A stretch of DNA of 64,000 nt, taken from Duganella radicis. Its GTDB lineage: Bacteria > Pseudomonadota > Gammaproteobacteria > Burkholderiales > Burkholderiaceae_D. Where the stretch lies: NCBI RefSeq assembly GCF_009720825.1, contig NZ_WNKY01000027.1:1-64000 (forward strand), read 5' to 3'. A model generated the notes under the pieces. It had not been told where the DNA came from and made no database searches. It worked only from the letters and a program-made list of their open reading frames with translations. Of this stretch, positions 8,348-18,150 are shown in pieces. How positions within the stretch are numbered: position 1 is the first letter of the stretch; every line of letters starts with the position of its first letter. The translations under genes were made by a program, and so were the position numbers.

Positions 8348-9792
8348 TGCGGCGCGCAGCGTTGCGCCGCCCCCTCGCCGCCGACAGTGCCGCGCGCGGT
8401 ACGCGAGCCCATGCGGCGGTCGTGGGCGCGGCGGTGGCTGTCGCCTGGCTGCTGGCTGGGTGCGCGGCGACGGTGGCGCCGCCGCCGGCTTCGACGTTGC
8501 AGACGCCTGCCGCATGGCGTAGCGCGGTGGAAGGGCAGGGCAGCGGGCCGGTGGCGCGCGAGTGGTGGCAGAGTTTCGGTGATCCCGCATTGAGCGCGCT
8601 GGTGGCTAAAGCGCTGGAGAACAACGGCGACCTGCGCGTCGCCCGCGCGCGCGTGGCGCAGTATCGCGCGCTGGTCGGCGTCACCGCCGCCGGCCAGAAG
8701 GCCAACGTCATCGTCGACAGCGCGCCCACCCGCACGCGCCAGCTGGCCTACAACGGCGTACCCTACGTCACCAACGTCTACCAGGCCGAATTCCAGGCCA
8801 GCTACGAAGTCGACGCGTGGGGCCGGCTGGCCGCGCTGACCGATGCCGCCACCGCCACCTATCAGGCGGAACAAGCCAATGCCGATGCGGTGGCGCTGTC
8901 GATCGCCGCCACCGTGGCCTCCGGCTACCTCAACTTGCGCGGCCTCGATGCCCAACTGGCGCTGACCGAAGCCACGCTCAAGCTGCGCGAGGAATCGGCG
9001 CGGCTGGCAAAGAAGCAGTTCGACGTCGGCTACAGTTCGCGTCTGGAATGGTTACAAGCGCAGGCGGAATACCAGACCACCGCCGAACAGGTGCCGCAAC
9101 TGAAACGCTCCATCTTCGAACAGGAGAACGCACTGTCCATCCTCACCGGCGGCAATCCAGGCCCCATCGTGCGCGGCACCGAGCTGGCGCAGCTGGAAGC
9201 ACCGGCAGTGCCGGCCGGCCTGCCATCGGAACTGCTGCGCCGCCGTCCCGACATCGCGCGCGCCGAGTACAACCTGATCGCCATCAACGCCAACCTGCAA
9301 GCCACGCGCGACCAACTTCTGCCATCCTTCAAACTGACGGCGGTGGGCGGCGTGCAAAACCTGAAATGGCATGATTTCGTGAACGCCCCAACCGCGCTGT
9401 GGCGGCTGACCGGCGCGGTGGCCGCACCGGTGTTCGAGGGCGACCGCGTGCAGCATCAAACCGATGCCATCGCCGCGCAGCGCGACCAGACCATCTACGC
9501 GTATGAAAACGCCGTGCGCACCGCGTTTGCGGAAACCGACAACAGCCTGGGCGCCATCGTGCGGTTGAAAGAACAGGCGGTGCAGAACGACGCACGCCGC
9601 GCGACGGCGGCCGAAACCCTGCGCATCGCGCACAACCGCTATAGCAACGGCTACGCTTCGTACCTGGAGGAGCTGGACGCCCAACGCACGCTGTTCGCGG
9701 CGGACGTCGGGCGCTTGCAGTTGAAGACGCGGATACTGGTCGCCTCGGTGGACCTGTACCGCGTCATGGGGGGCGGCTGGACTAAGCCTTGA
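8344..9792 (+). CDS. NodT-family outer-membrane efflux lipoprotein
   Basis: A 482-residue TolC-like outer-membrane factor. The N-terminus has a long hydrophilic lead, then a hydrophobic stretch ending in the lipobox LLAGC (Cys40 is the expected lipidated residue). Two outer-membrane-factor repeats follow, with the recognisable phrases REWWQSFGDP, LLRRRPDIARAE and VDLYRVMGGGW. It completes the tripartite system with the two upstream genes. Its end overlaps the convergent GyrI-like gene by 11 bases, so the two operons meet tail to tail. Confidence 0.93.
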   Translation: MMRRAALRRPLAADSAARGTRAHAAVVGAAVAVAWLLAGCAATVAPPPASTLQTPAAWRSAVEGQGSGPVAREWWQSFGDPALSALVAKALENNGDLRVARARVAQYRALVGVTAAGQKANVIVDSAPTRTRQLAYNGVPYVTNVYQAEFQASYEVDAWGRLAALTDAATATYQAEQANADAVALSIAATVASGYLNLRGLDAQLALTEATLKLREESARLAKKQFDVGYSSRLEWLQAQAEYQTTAEQVPQLKRSIFEQENALSILTGGNPGPIVRGTELAQLEAPAVPAGLPSELLRRRPDIARAEYNLIAINANLQATRDQLLPSFKLTAVGGVQNLKWHDFVNAPTALWRLTGAVAAPVFEGDRVQHQTDAIAAQRDQTIYAYENAVRTAFAETDNSLGAIVRLKEQAVQNDARRATAAETLRIAHNRYSNGYASYLEELDAQRTLFAADVGRLQLKTRILVASVDLYRVMGGGWTKP

Positions 9793-10243
9793 CCGGAATG
9801 CAGAGTTCCGCGGTGAACACGCCGGTGACCGGGTCCATGGCGTAATCGGCCGGGTAGCGCTCGAAGCAGACGCCGGCGTCGGCCTTGCCTTCGGCGTGCA
9901 GTTGGCCGAAGAATTCGCCCCATGCCGCCGGCACCTGGTCGCCCGTGCCCGTGAATTGCGTCACGGCGTAGCGGCCAGCGGGAATGCTGCCGATTTGCGC
10001 CGGCGGCTTGGCTTCGTATTCGGCCGATACCTCGACGCAGGCGTCGTAGCGGCACTCGCTGGCCGGCGTGGTGCTCGGATCGTCCTGTGCCACGCCATAC
10101 GTTACCTTGTCCATCAGGCCGTAGGCCTTTTGCCACGGCGTGAACACTTCCTTCCAGAATTCGCCGATGGCGGCGCCGAACGGGCCTTTGTAGCGCAGGT
10201 AGGCTACGCGGACTTCAGGCAGTTCTTTGATTTCGTACTTCAT
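9782..10243 (-). CDS. GyrI-like / AraC effector-binding domain protein
   Basis: A 153-residue stand-alone small-molecule-binding domain of the GyrI-like superfamily. The start (MKYEIKELPEVRVAYLRYKG), the central beta-strand QIGSIPAGRYAVTQFTGTGD and the ending FTAELCIPVKA follow the family pattern. No DNA-binding domain is attached. The start codon lies 29 bases inside the end of the RND pump gene, with AAGGAG seven bases ahead, so the gene is the last cistron of the RND operon. A role in binding or sensing the pump substrate is an inference from position and from the drug-binding habit of the fold. Confidence 0.85.
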   Translation of the reverse strand: MKYEIKELPEVRVAYLRYKGPFGAAIGEFWKEVFTPWQKAYGLMDKVTYGVAQDDPSTTPASECRYDACVEVSAEYEAKPPAQIGSIPAGRYAVTQFTGTGDQVPAAWGEFFGQLHAEGKADAGVCFERYPADYAMDPVTGVFTAELCIPVKA

Positions 10244-13200
10244 GCAGGTCTCCTTGTTTGGCAGGCGGTTGTTTGCGCAGCTTGCGCATGACGCGCTTCA
10301 TCCAGTGTTCCAGATCGTCGACATAGGTGAACACCGCCGGTACCACCAGCAGGCTCAGAAGGGTCGAGGTAATCAGGCCGCCGATCACGGTGATCGCCAT
10401 CGGCGAACGGAAGCTCGGATCGGCGCCCCAGCCCAAGGCCAGCGGCATCATGCCGGCACCCATCGCGATGGTGGTCATCAGGATCGGGCGGCTGCGCTTG
10501 TGGCATGCGTCCACCAGCGCCTCGAAACGTCCCATGCCGTCCTGTCGTGCAAGAATAGCATAGTCAACTAACAAGATTGAGTTTTTGGTCACGATCCCCA
10601 TCAGCATGATCAGGCCGATCATGGATGGCATGGACAGCGCGCTGTGGGTGATCAGCAGCGCCACGAAGGCGCCGCCAATCGACAGCGGCAGCGCCGCCAG
10701 AATCGTGGCCGGCTGCATGAAGTCCTTGAACAGCAACACCAGCACGCAGTAAATGCACAACACGCCGATCAGCATGGCGATGCCGAAGCTGGCGAACAGC
10801 GCGGCCATCTCCTGCGTGTCGCCCAGCTCCGCGATCTTCACCGACGGCGGCAGGTTTTTCAGCGACGGCAGGGCGCGCGCCTCCGCGTTCACCTCGCCCA
10901 GTGCGCGCTTGCCCAACTCCACTTCCAGCGTGACGTTGCGGCTGCGGTTGAGGCGATTGATCTGCGCCGGGCCGCTTTCCATGGTGATGTCGGCCACGGT
11001 GGCCAGCAGTACCGGGCCGTTTTTGCCCGGCACCGTCAGGCGGCCGATGGCATCGAGGTCGGCGCGCACGGCGTCCGGCAGCTTGACGCGGATCGGCACC
11101 TGGCGTTCCGGCAGGTTCATCTTGGTCAGGTCGGTGTCGTAGTCACCGGCGGTGGCCACCCGTACCGTTTGCCCGATCGAAGCCGCCGTCACGCCCAGGT
11201 CCGCCGCCTTGGCGAAGTCTGGCTTGACGATGATCTCCGGACGCACCAGCGAGGCGGTCGAGCGCACATTGCCCACACCTTTCAGCGTGCGCAGTTCGCG
11301 CTCGGCTTTTTGCGCCGCTTCTTTCAGCGCCACCGGATCTTCGGAGCGCAGCACCAGCTGCATCTTGACGCCATTGTCGGCCGGGCCGACCTTGAAGCGG
11401 GCGCCGGGGATGGCGTCCATCCTGTGGCGGATGGCTTCCTCGATGTCGGCCATCGATTCCTTGCGTTCGGTGCGGTGCGCGGTGGTCAGCGTCAGCACGG
11501 CGCTGCGTGCTTCGGCCGCGGCGCCCGGCGCGAAGGCGTCGCCGCTGGAGCCGCCGCCGATGGAGCTGAATACCGACTTCACGTTCTTCACTTCCATCGC
11601 GGCCTGACGTGCGCGCTCGGCGATCACGCTGGTTTCGGCCAGCGTGGAGCCGGGCGGCAGTTCCAGGTTGATCTGGGTTTGCGCACGGTCGGCGGCCGGC
11701 ACGAAGCCGGTTGGCAGCAGGCCGGTGAGCATGATCGAGCAGACGAAGAAGGCGCCCGCCGCGCAGGCGGTCACCAGGCGGTGTTGCAGGCACCACTTCA
11801 TCACGCGCATGTAGCGCGACATCATCCAGCCGTCCTGTTCTTCCTTGTGGATGGCGGGTTTGAGCAGATAGGCCGCCATCATCGGCGTCAGCAGACGCGC
11901 CACCACCAGCGACGCCAGCACCGCGATCACGGCGGTCCAGCCGAACTGCTTGAAGAACAGGCCCGGAATGCCGCTCATGAAGGCGGTCGGCAGGAACACG
12001 GCCACCAGCGCGAAGGTGGTGGCGATCACCGCCATGCCGATTTCGTCGGCCGCCTCCATCGCCGCTTCCATCGGGGTTTTACCCATGCGCAGGTGGCGCT
12101 CGATGTTTTCGATTTCGACGATGGCGTCGTCCACCAACACGCCGACCACCAGGGCCAGCGACAGCAGGGTCACGGTGTTCAGCGTGTAGCCGAACAGGTA
12201 GATGCCGAGGAAGGCCGGCAGCACTGACAGCGGCAGCGCGGCCGCCGCCACCAGCGTGGCGCGCCAGTCGCGCAGGAACCACCACACCACCAGCACGGCG
12301 AGGACCGCGCCTTCGTACAGCAGCTCCATCGAGCCTTCGAAGTTTTCTTCGACCGGATGGGCGTTGTCGATCACTTGTTTCAGCTCGACTTTGGGATTGG
12401 CCTTTTGCAGTTCGGCGATGGCATCGCGCGCGCCTTTGGCGACATCGGTTTCGCTGGCGCCCTTGGTGCGGAAGATTTCGAAGCCGATCACCGGTTTGCC
12501 GTCTTGCAGGGCGATGGCGCGTGGTTCGGACACGGTATCCGTGACCGTCGCCACCTGGTCGAGACGCACGCGGCGGCCATCCGGCAGCGGCAGGTCGATG
12601 GCGGCCAGTTCGGCGGCGGTCTTCACGGTGGCGATGGTGCGCACCGATTGCTCGGCGCCGCTGACGTCACCGCGTCCGCCCGGTGCTTCTTTCTGCACCT
12701 GGCGCAGTTGGCGCGAGACGTCCAGCGCGGACACGCGCAGCGCGGCCATGCGGGCGTCGTCCAGCTCCACGCGGATTTCGCGGTAGACGCCACCCACGCG
12801 CTTGACCGCGCCCACGCCGCGCACGGCCAGCAGGCGCTTGGCGACGGTGTTGTCGACGAACCAGCTGACTTCTTGCGCATCCATTTTTTCGCCGTGACCC
12901 TCGGCTGCGGCGGCGGTGAAGGTCAGCACCACGCGGCCGGCGGTGGAGGCTTTGGTGACGCTCGGGTCGCGCAGTTCGGCCGGCATGTCGGCCTTGACGC
13001 GGGCCACGGCGTCGCGCACGTCGTTCACCGCGTCGGAGATGTTTTTCTCCAGGATGAATTCCACGGTGGTGGTGGAGACGCCATCGAGCACGGTGGTGTA
13101 GATGTTTTTCACGCCTTGCAGGGTGGCCACCGAGTCTTCGATCTTGCGCGAGACCTCGGTTTCCAGCTGCGCCGGCGCGCTGCCGTCCAGCGTGGCGGTG

Positions 13201-13340
13201 ACGGTCACGATGGGCAGTTCGATGTCCGGGAAGTCCTGCACCGGATTGGCTTTGTAGGCCATGAAGCCCGCCAGCGACAGCAATGCGAACAGCATGATCG
13301 CCGGGATGGGATTTTTAATCGATAGGGCGGAGAAGTTCAT
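10215..13340 (-). CDS. RND-family multidrug efflux permease (AcrB/MdtB type)
   Basis: A 1041-residue inner-membrane proton/drug antiporter. It opens MNFSALSIKNPIPAIMLFALL, has the two large periplasmic loops of the superfamily, the paired Asp of the proton relay in VGVLVDDAIVEIEN (about residue 403) and the matching Lys in GIVTKNSILLVDY (about residue 918). That pattern belongs to the hydrophobe/amphiphile group rather than to metal-exporting CzcA proteins. Adaptor and outer-membrane factor genes precede it in the same direction with short gaps (9 bases to the adaptor stop). The substrate is unknown. Confidence 0.94.
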   Translation of the reverse strand: MNFSALSIKNPIPAIMLFALLSLAGFMAYKANPVQDFPDIELPIVTVTATLDGSAPAQLETEVSRKIEDSVATLQGVKNIYTTVLDGVSTTTVEFILEKNISDAVNDVRDAVARVKADMPAELRDPSVTKASTAGRVVLTFTAAAAEGHGEKMDAQEVSWFVDNTVAKRLLAVRGVGAVKRVGGVYREIRVELDDARMAALRVSALDVSRQLRQVQKEAPGGRGDVSGAEQSVRTIATVKTAAELAAIDLPLPDGRRVRLDQVATVTDTVSEPRAIALQDGKPVIGFEIFRTKGASETDVAKGARDAIAELQKANPKVELKQVIDNAHPVEENFEGSMELLYEGAVLAVLVVWWFLRDWRATLVAAAALPLSVLPAFLGIYLFGYTLNTVTLLSLALVVGVLVDDAIVEIENIERHLRMGKTPMEAAMEAADEIGMAVIATTFALVAVFLPTAFMSGIPGLFFKQFGWTAVIAVLASLVVARLLTPMMAAYLLKPAIHKEEQDGWMMSRYMRVMKWCLQHRLVTACAAGAFFVCSIMLTGLLPTGFVPAADRAQTQINLELPPGSTLAETSVIAERARQAAMEVKNVKSVFSSIGGGSSGDAFAPGAAAEARSAVLTLTTAHRTERKESMADIEEAIRHRMDAIPGARFKVGPADNGVKMQLVLRSEDPVALKEAAQKAERELRTLKGVGNVRSTASLVRPEIIVKPDFAKAADLGVTAASIGQTVRVATAGDYDTDLTKMNLPERQVPIRVKLPDAVRADLDAIGRLTVPGKNGPVLLATVADITMESGPAQINRLNRSRNVTLEVELGKRALGEVNAEARALPSLKNLPPSVKIAELGDTQEMAALFASFGIAMLIGVLCIYCVLVLLFKDFMQPATILAALPLSIGGAFVALLITHSALSMPSMIGLIMLMGIVTKNSILLVDYAILARQDGMGRFEALVDACHKRSRPILMTTIAMGAGMMPLALGWGADPSFRSPMAITVIGGLITSTLLSLLVVPAVFTYVDDLEHWMKRVMRKLRKQPPAKQGDLHEVRNQRTA

Positions 13341-13349
13341 GGCGCTTCC

Positions 13350-14483
13350 TTATTTCGCTGCCAGCGTGTCGGCGACGATGTTGACCAGATCGCCGTCGTT
13401 GAGGAAGCCGGCGCCGCGCACCACGATCTGGGTCTCGGGCGTGAGGCCGCCCAGCACTTCGATGCGGTCGCCGAGGCGGCGGCCCGGCTGCACCTTGATC
13501 TGGCTGACGTGCTTGTCGGCGTTGAGGCGGAACACGAAGCTGAAGCCGTCGCGCACCACGATGGCTTGCTGCGGCACGGTCATGGCGGAGGATGCGCCCA
13601 GTTCGAACTGGCCGCTGGCGAACATGCCGGCCTTGAATGGCGCGTCCTTGCTGCCGGCGTTCAGCGGCAGGTCGACATAGACCAGGGCGGAACGGGTTTG
13701 TGGATCGACGGTTGGCGCGATCATGCGTACCTTGCCAGTGACTTCGCTGCCGTTGGCGGCTTTGACCGTGGCGCCGACGCCGGGTTTGAGGTTGCGCAGG
13801 TCGGCGGCGACGACTTCGGCGCGCCATTCAAGGCGGCCCTGGCGGATCATGCGGAACAGTTCCGTGCCGGCGTTGGAGACGGCGCCCACGGTGGCGCTGC
13901 GGGCGGAGATGACGCCGCTGTCCGGCGCCACCACCCTGGTGTATTTCAGGCGCAGTTGCTGGCTCGCCAGCGCGGCTTTGGCGGAGGCGATGCGGGCGTT
14001 GGCGGTTTGTTCGGCGGTATTGTATTGGCTGATCTGCTGGGCGCTCAGGGCGCCGGAGTTTTGCAGGGTGCGGGCGCGGGCGGCGTTGGCGGCTGCGTCG
14101 GCGGCGTTGGCCTCGGCTTCGTGCACGGCGGCTTGGGCCTGGGCCAGGTCGGCGTTGACCGTTTCGGATGAAAACACCGCCAGCACGTCGCCGGCTTTGA
14201 CCACGTCGCCGACGTTGACGCGCACTTCGGTCAGGCGCAGGCCGTTCGATTCGCTACTCACGCTGGCTTCCTGCCAGGCGGCGACGTTGCCGTTGGCGGT
14301 CAGCTTGATCGGCAGGCTGGCGTTGGACGGTTTGGTGGTGGTGACGGTGAGGGCGGCTTTCGGGGCTTCGGCTTTTTTCTCGTCGGCCGCTTGCGTGGCC
14401 GGGGCGTAGGCGGCGATGCCGGCGGCTGCCACGGCGAAAGCGGCTGCCAGGATATAGACGACTGGTTTGAGTTTGGTTTTCAT
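13350..14483 (-). CDS. RND efflux periplasmic adaptor subunit
   Basis: A 377-residue AcrA/MexA-like membrane-fusion protein. It has an N-terminal export signal (VVYILAAAFAVAAAGIAAYAP), a lipoyl motif around EVRVNVGDVVKAGDVLAVF, an Ala-rich alpha-helical hairpin (about residues 120-175), the second lipoyl half RVVAPDSGVISARSATVG and a C-terminal beta-barrel ending LVNIVADTLAAK. No lipobox Cys is seen, so anchorage is probably by an uncleaved helix or none. It sits 15 bases after the outer-membrane factor and nine bases before the pump. Confidence 0.92.
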   Translation of the reverse strand: MKTKLKPVVYILAAAFAVAAAGIAAYAPATQAADEKKAEAPKAALTVTTTKPSNASLPIKLTANGNVAAWQEASVSSESNGLRLTEVRVNVGDVVKAGDVLAVFSSETVNADLAQAQAAVHEAEANAADAAANAARARTLQNSGALSAQQISQYNTAEQTANARIASAKAALASQQLRLKYTRVVAPDSGVISARSATVGAVSNAGTELFRMIRQGRLEWRAEVVAADLRNLKPGVGATVKAANGSEVTGKVRMIAPTVDPQTRSALVYVDLPLNAGSKDAPFKAGMFASGQFELGASSAMTVPQQAIVVRDGFSFVFRLNADKHVSQIKVQPGRRLGDRIEVLGGLTPETQIVVRGAGFLNDGDLVNIVADTLAAK

Positions 14484-14498
14484 GGTTGGCTTGGATGT

Positions 14499-16055
14499 TT
14501 AGTTGGCGGCGAGGGCGGCGCGTGGCGACGCGGCCGGCGATGGCGCGACGGCTTGTGATGGCGCGGCGGCTTGTGATGCGGCGACCGGGGTGGCGGATGG
14601 TGCGGGCGCCGCGGCCATCTTGACGGCTGGCGCAGCGGCAGGCGCGGGCTGCGCGCCGGCGGCGGCCGCGATTGGCGTGGCGGGATTCCATCCGCCGCCG
14701 GCGGCGCGGTAGAGGGCGACCCAGGCGGCGCTGCGTTCGCGTTGCAGGTTGATGACGGTCTGTTCGGCCGCCAGGCGCGTGCGGCGCGCGTCTTCCAGTT
14801 CGAACAGGCTGGCCATGCCGTTTTTGTAGCGGTCTTCAACGGCGGTGTAGTTGGCGCGGTAGCCTTCCAGCGAGGTTTGCGCGTCGCCGGCGCGGGCGGC
14901 GGTGCTGTCCAGGTTCACCAGCGCTTGCTCGACTTCGCTGACGGCGTTGCGCACGGTGGCGCGGTAGCTGGCGACGGCGGCATCGTAGCGCGCGTTGGCG
15001 GCATCGACGTTGGCGGCGCGGCGGCCGGCATCGAACACCGGCACGGAGATGGCGACCGGGCCGATGGTCCAGGTGTCGGTTTTGGTGTTGGTGCCGCCGG
15101 CACGGAAGTTGGCGACGCCGACGGAGCCGGACAGCGACAGGCGCGGATACCGCTGCGCCTGCGCGTTGCCGACATCGGCGCTGGCCGCCGCCACTTCGCG
15201 CTCGGCCGTGAACACGTCCGGCCGCTGGCCCAAGGTGCGCGCCGGCAGCTCAGCAATCGCCAACGATGGTGCCACCGCCGGTGTGGCGATGGCGAGTTTC
15301 TGGCGCAGGGCTGGCTCGCTGATCGCGGTCAGCGCGGACAGCACTTTGACGTCGACGTCGCAGGCGGCGCGCTGGGCGATGTAGCGGCTGTTGCCGTCGG
15401 CGGCGCTGGCGCGGGCCAGCGACAGGCTGGCGGGCGACTGGAAGCCCGCCTTGGCGCTCAGCTCCGTCAACTTCGCGGTATCGGCCCGCGACACCGCATC
15501 CTGCCGCGCCACCGCCAGCAACTGCTCGCAAGCGCGCAAGCCGTAGTACTGGTTCGCCACCTCGGCCGCCACCGAGACACGCGCATCATGCCAACCCGCA
15601 TGCGCACTTTCCAGGCGCGCCTGCGCCGCATCGCGCGCCGCGCGATTGGCACCGAACAAATCGATCTCCCACGAGGCATTCAAGGCGGCCTGCGAGGTGG
15701 TCCCCATCGGCAGCGCCGACTGCTGATTGGAGCGGCTGACGCTCCCCGCCGCATCCACATTCGGCGCCAGCGCGGCACCCGCCGCCACCCGTTCGGAACG
15801 CGACTGCGCAATGCGCGACGCCGCCGACGCCACGGTCGGACTGACCGCCTGCGCCGACTCGATCAACTCCACCAGCAAGCCGTCGGCCTGACCGCGCCAC
15901 CAGGTGGCGAGATCGGCCTGGCTGCCATTGTGCGGCAACGGCGCCTGCCACTGCTGGGGCGCCAGCGAATCGACCTGCTTCGCCGGACCCTGCACAGCGC
16001 AGGCGCTCAGCGTCGCCGCGACAGCCAGTGCCATCGCGCGTAAAAAGATACTCAT
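14499..16055 (-). CDS. NodT-family outer-membrane factor of the RND system
   Basis: A 518-residue TolC-like lipoprotein. The signal peptide ends in LSACA (the lipobox Cys is about residue 19). Two outer-membrane-factor repeats follow (QADLATWWRGQAD, ARTLGQRPDVFTAEREVAAA, WVALYRAAGGGWNP). Unusual for the family is a C-terminal extension of about 75 residues made almost only of Ala, Pro and Ser after GGGWNP. The ATG overlaps the TetR stop codon (ATGA); a longer reading upstream would run through the regulator and is rejected. The gene forms one transcription unit with the regulator, adaptor and pump. Confidence 0.92.
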   Translation of the reverse strand: MSIFLRAMALAVAATLSACAVQGPAKQVDSLAPQQWQAPLPHNGSQADLATWWRGQADGLLVELIESAQAVSPTVASAASRIAQSRSERVAAGAALAPNVDAAGSVSRSNQQSALPMGTTSQAALNASWEIDLFGANRAARDAAQARLESAHAGWHDARVSVAAEVANQYYGLRACEQLLAVARQDAVSRADTAKLTELSAKAGFQSPASLSLARASAADGNSRYIAQRAACDVDVKVLSALTAISEPALRQKLAIATPAVAPSLAIAELPARTLGQRPDVFTAEREVAAASADVGNAQAQRYPRLSLSGSVGVANFRAGGTNTKTDTWTIGPVAISVPVFDAGRRAANVDAANARYDAAVASYRATVRNAVSEVEQALVNLDSTAARAGDAQTSLEGYRANYTAVEDRYKNGMASLFELEDARRTRLAAEQTVINLQRERSAAWVALYRAAGGGWNPATPIAAAAGAQPAPAAAPAVKMAAAPAPSATPVAASQAAAPSQAVAPSPAASPRAALAAN

Positions 16056-16759
16056 GCTTTCCCTTGTTGAAGTTTGGTTTTCTCGGCCTGCACCAGCGCC
16101 TCCGCAAACACCGTCAGGTGCGACGCCCATTCGGCCAGCGCCTCCGGCGTCGCCATCATGTGCGGCGTGATTTCCGCCACGATGTCGCGCCCGATCAGCA
16201 TCTGCACGCACATGCCGACGATCGCGTACGCCAGGCGGTGCACGCTGTCGTCCGGCTTCTTCTTGCCCAGATGGCGGCACAGCACGCCCACCAGCGCCAT
16301 GTGCTCCGGCTTGATGTTGTCCCTGATCTCCCGCTGCCAGATGCCGGTTGGCTCCAGCATCTCGCGGTAGAACAGGCGCAGCATCACATCGGCGTCGCCG
16401 CCCGCCATCAGCGGCGCGATCATCTGCCGGTAATACCCTTGCAGTGACTCGCGCAGCGTGAAGTGCGGCTGGTCGAACATGGCGATGTTGTCCTCCGCCG
16501 GCGTGCAGATCGCGGTAAAGCAAGCCTGGTACAAGCCGGCCTTGTCGCCGAAGTAGTAGCTGATCGCCGCCACGTTGGCGTTGGCCGCCTGCGCGATTTC
16601 GCGGGTCGAGGTCTTGGAAAAACCCTGCTCGCCGAACAGGCGCATGGCAGCTTGCAGCAGTCGCTCGCGCGACTGCTCACCGTCCGAGCGTGGCTTGCGG
16701 CCGTCTTCGGCTGGCTGGCTGGAATCGTGATGGAGTGGTTTAGCGTTCATGGCCGGCAT
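16052..16759 (-). CDS. TetR-family regulator with CecR-type (DUF1956) C-terminal domain
   Basis: About 235 residues, probably the local repressor of the efflux operon it heads. The N-terminal helix-turn-helix is clear (SRERLLQAAMRLFGEQGF, then TSTREIAQAANANVAAISYYF). The ligand-binding half carries the REMLEPTG and MLIGRDIVAEITPHM phrases of the CecR/DUF1956 group, whose E. coli member controls an efflux operon. Start choice is weak: ATGs at 16759 and 16750 and a TTG at 16780 are in frame and none has a good ribosome site. It overlaps the outer-membrane factor gene by four bases, so autoregulation of the whole operon is expected. Confidence 0.88.
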   Translation of the reverse strand: MPAMNAKPLHHDSSQPAEDGRKPRSDGEQSRERLLQAAMRLFGEQGFSKTSTREIAQAANANVAAISYYFGDKAGLYQACFTAICTPAEDNIAMFDQPHFTLRESLQGYYRQMIAPLMAGGDADVMLRLFYREMLEPTGIWQREIRDNIKPEHMALVGVLCRHLGKKKPDDSVHRLAYAIVGMCVQMLIGRDIVAEITPHMMATPEALAEWASHLTVFAEALVQAEKTKLQQGKA

Positions 16760-16769
16760 TACATCACAT

Positions 16770-16808
16770 AATTCAAACAAATGATATAACTAAATCGGTT
16801 GTTTAATT
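16770..16808 (-). promoter_or_regulatory. AT-rich upstream region with imperfect inverted repeat (possible TetR operator)
   Basis: AATTCAAACAA (16770-16780) is mirrored by TTGTTTAATT (16799-16808), with one unpaired base, in an unusually AT-rich stretch just ahead of the TetR gene. Position fits an autoregulatory site for the RND operon. No convincing -35/-10 pair could be fixed, so the call is tentative. Confidence 0.3.
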
Positions 16809-16891
16809 TATCGCTGAATGGTCTTGCCTATGGGTAGACGCGGGCCTGCCGCCAATATTGCAGCATTTGAAAACTTTTTTAGCGGAAGGAA

Positions 16892-18082
16892 TCAGGCCAG
16901 ACGGGCGAGGGATGGCGGCAGCAAGTCTTCGCCGTACACGCTGAGGCGATTGCGGCCATGGCGCTTGGCGTGGTACAGCGCCTGGTCGGCGCGGCGCAGG
17001 GCCTCGTCCCATTGCAGGTCGTCCGGCTGGCAGCCGGCCACGCCCAGGCTGACCGTCAGCGTCAGGCGCTGGCCGTCAATCAGCAGCGGCGTGCTTTCGA
17101 TCAGCAGGCGCAGACGTTCGCCGATCTGGCGCGTCTGGAAATTGCCGTCGCCGGTGATCAGCACGGCGAACTCTTCGCCGCCGATGCGGAAGCGCGCATC
17201 GTAGCCGCGCAACGCCTGCGCCGACACATTGGTCACGTGGCGGATGGCGGCATCGCCGGCGGCGTGGCCGAATTGGTCGTTGATGGCCTTGAAGTGGTCG
17301 ATGTCGAAGGTGAGGAAATGCAGGGCGTCGCCGCTGCGGCGGTGGCGCTGGAATTCGCGCTCGGCCATGTCCAGCAAGGCGCGGCGGTTCAGCCAGCCGG
17401 TCAGGCTGTCGGTCAGCGAGGCGCTGCGCAGCGCCAGTTCCTGGTGGCGGATCACGATCAGCGCGCAGCACATGGTGGCCAGCGACAGGAAGGCCAGCAC
17501 CGCCAGCGAGCCGCCGGTCTGCCAGATCTGGCTGCCAAGGAAGGTCAGTTGCACCGGCTGCCCCAGCGCCAGGAACACGGCGCGCAGCGTCATCTGCGTC
17601 ATGAAAGCCGCCTCCACCACCAGCAGCGGCAGGTAGGAGTCGCGCATGGCGCGTTCCTGCTGGCGCGCCAGCAGCCACACCACGCTGGCGTTGATGCCGG
17701 CCACGAACGGCGTCAGCATGATCAGGCGGCTGGCCACCGGGCCGTGGGCAAAGCCGGTGACGTGCAGCAGCAGCACCATCAGCGCCAGCACTGCCAGCCA
17801 GTCGTAGCGCGGGCGCAGGCCAAGATGGCGGCGCACGCCGGCCAGGATCATGTAATGACCACCGATATAGAACACGTTGGCGATGCCCGGCGCCAGCAGG
17901 AAGGGCAGTTGGACGTGCATGGCCAGCAGGGCCAGCGCGTTGGAAGCGAGGAAGCACAGGCCGGCCGCCGACCAGTCCAGCAGGCAGGGCGTGCGCCGGC
18001 TGGCGCGATGCAGGAGATACATCGTGGCCGCCATGATGGTGCTTGCCAGCGCCGACACGATGACCAGAGTGAAGGAGTCCAT
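16892..18082 (-). CDS. Membrane-bound diguanylate cyclase (GGDEF)
   Basis: About 396 residues. The N-terminal half holds roughly six hydrophobic segments (MDSFTLVIVSALASTIMAAT through VLAFLSLATMCCALIVI), followed by a C-terminal GGDEF domain with TDSLTGWLNRRALLDMAE, FDIDHFKAINDQFGH and the active-site motif GGEEF at about residue 301. It should make c-di-GMP at the inner membrane in response to an unknown cue sensed by the membrane part. No RxxD inhibitory motif is obvious before GGEEF (the stretch is RGYDARFRIGGEEF, so RGYD may serve). The in-frame TTG at 18124 is less likely than the ATG used here, though neither has a clear ribosome site. Confidence 0.88.
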   Translation of the reverse strand: MDSFTLVIVSALASTIMAATMYLLHRASRRTPCLLDWSAAGLCFLASNALALLAMHVQLPFLLAPGIANVFYIGGHYMILAGVRRHLGLRPRYDWLAVLALMVLLLHVTGFAHGPVASRLIMLTPFVAGINASVVWLLARQQERAMRDSYLPLLVVEAAFMTQMTLRAVFLALGQPVQLTFLGSQIWQTGGSLAVLAFLSLATMCCALIVIRHQELALRSASLTDSLTGWLNRRALLDMAEREFQRHRRSGDALHFLTFDIDHFKAINDQFGHAAGDAAIRHVTNVSAQALRGYDARFRIGGEEFAVLITGDGNFQTRQIGERLRLLIESTPLLIDGQRLTLTVSLGVAGCQPDDLQWDEALRRADQALYHAKRHGRNRLSVYGEDLLPPSLARLA

Positions 18083-18150
18083 GCCCGCAAGTATAGATGT
18101 TTGCGATGAGGAAAATATCACCAATTCTCACCGCGCCGCCGCGCGCAGGC

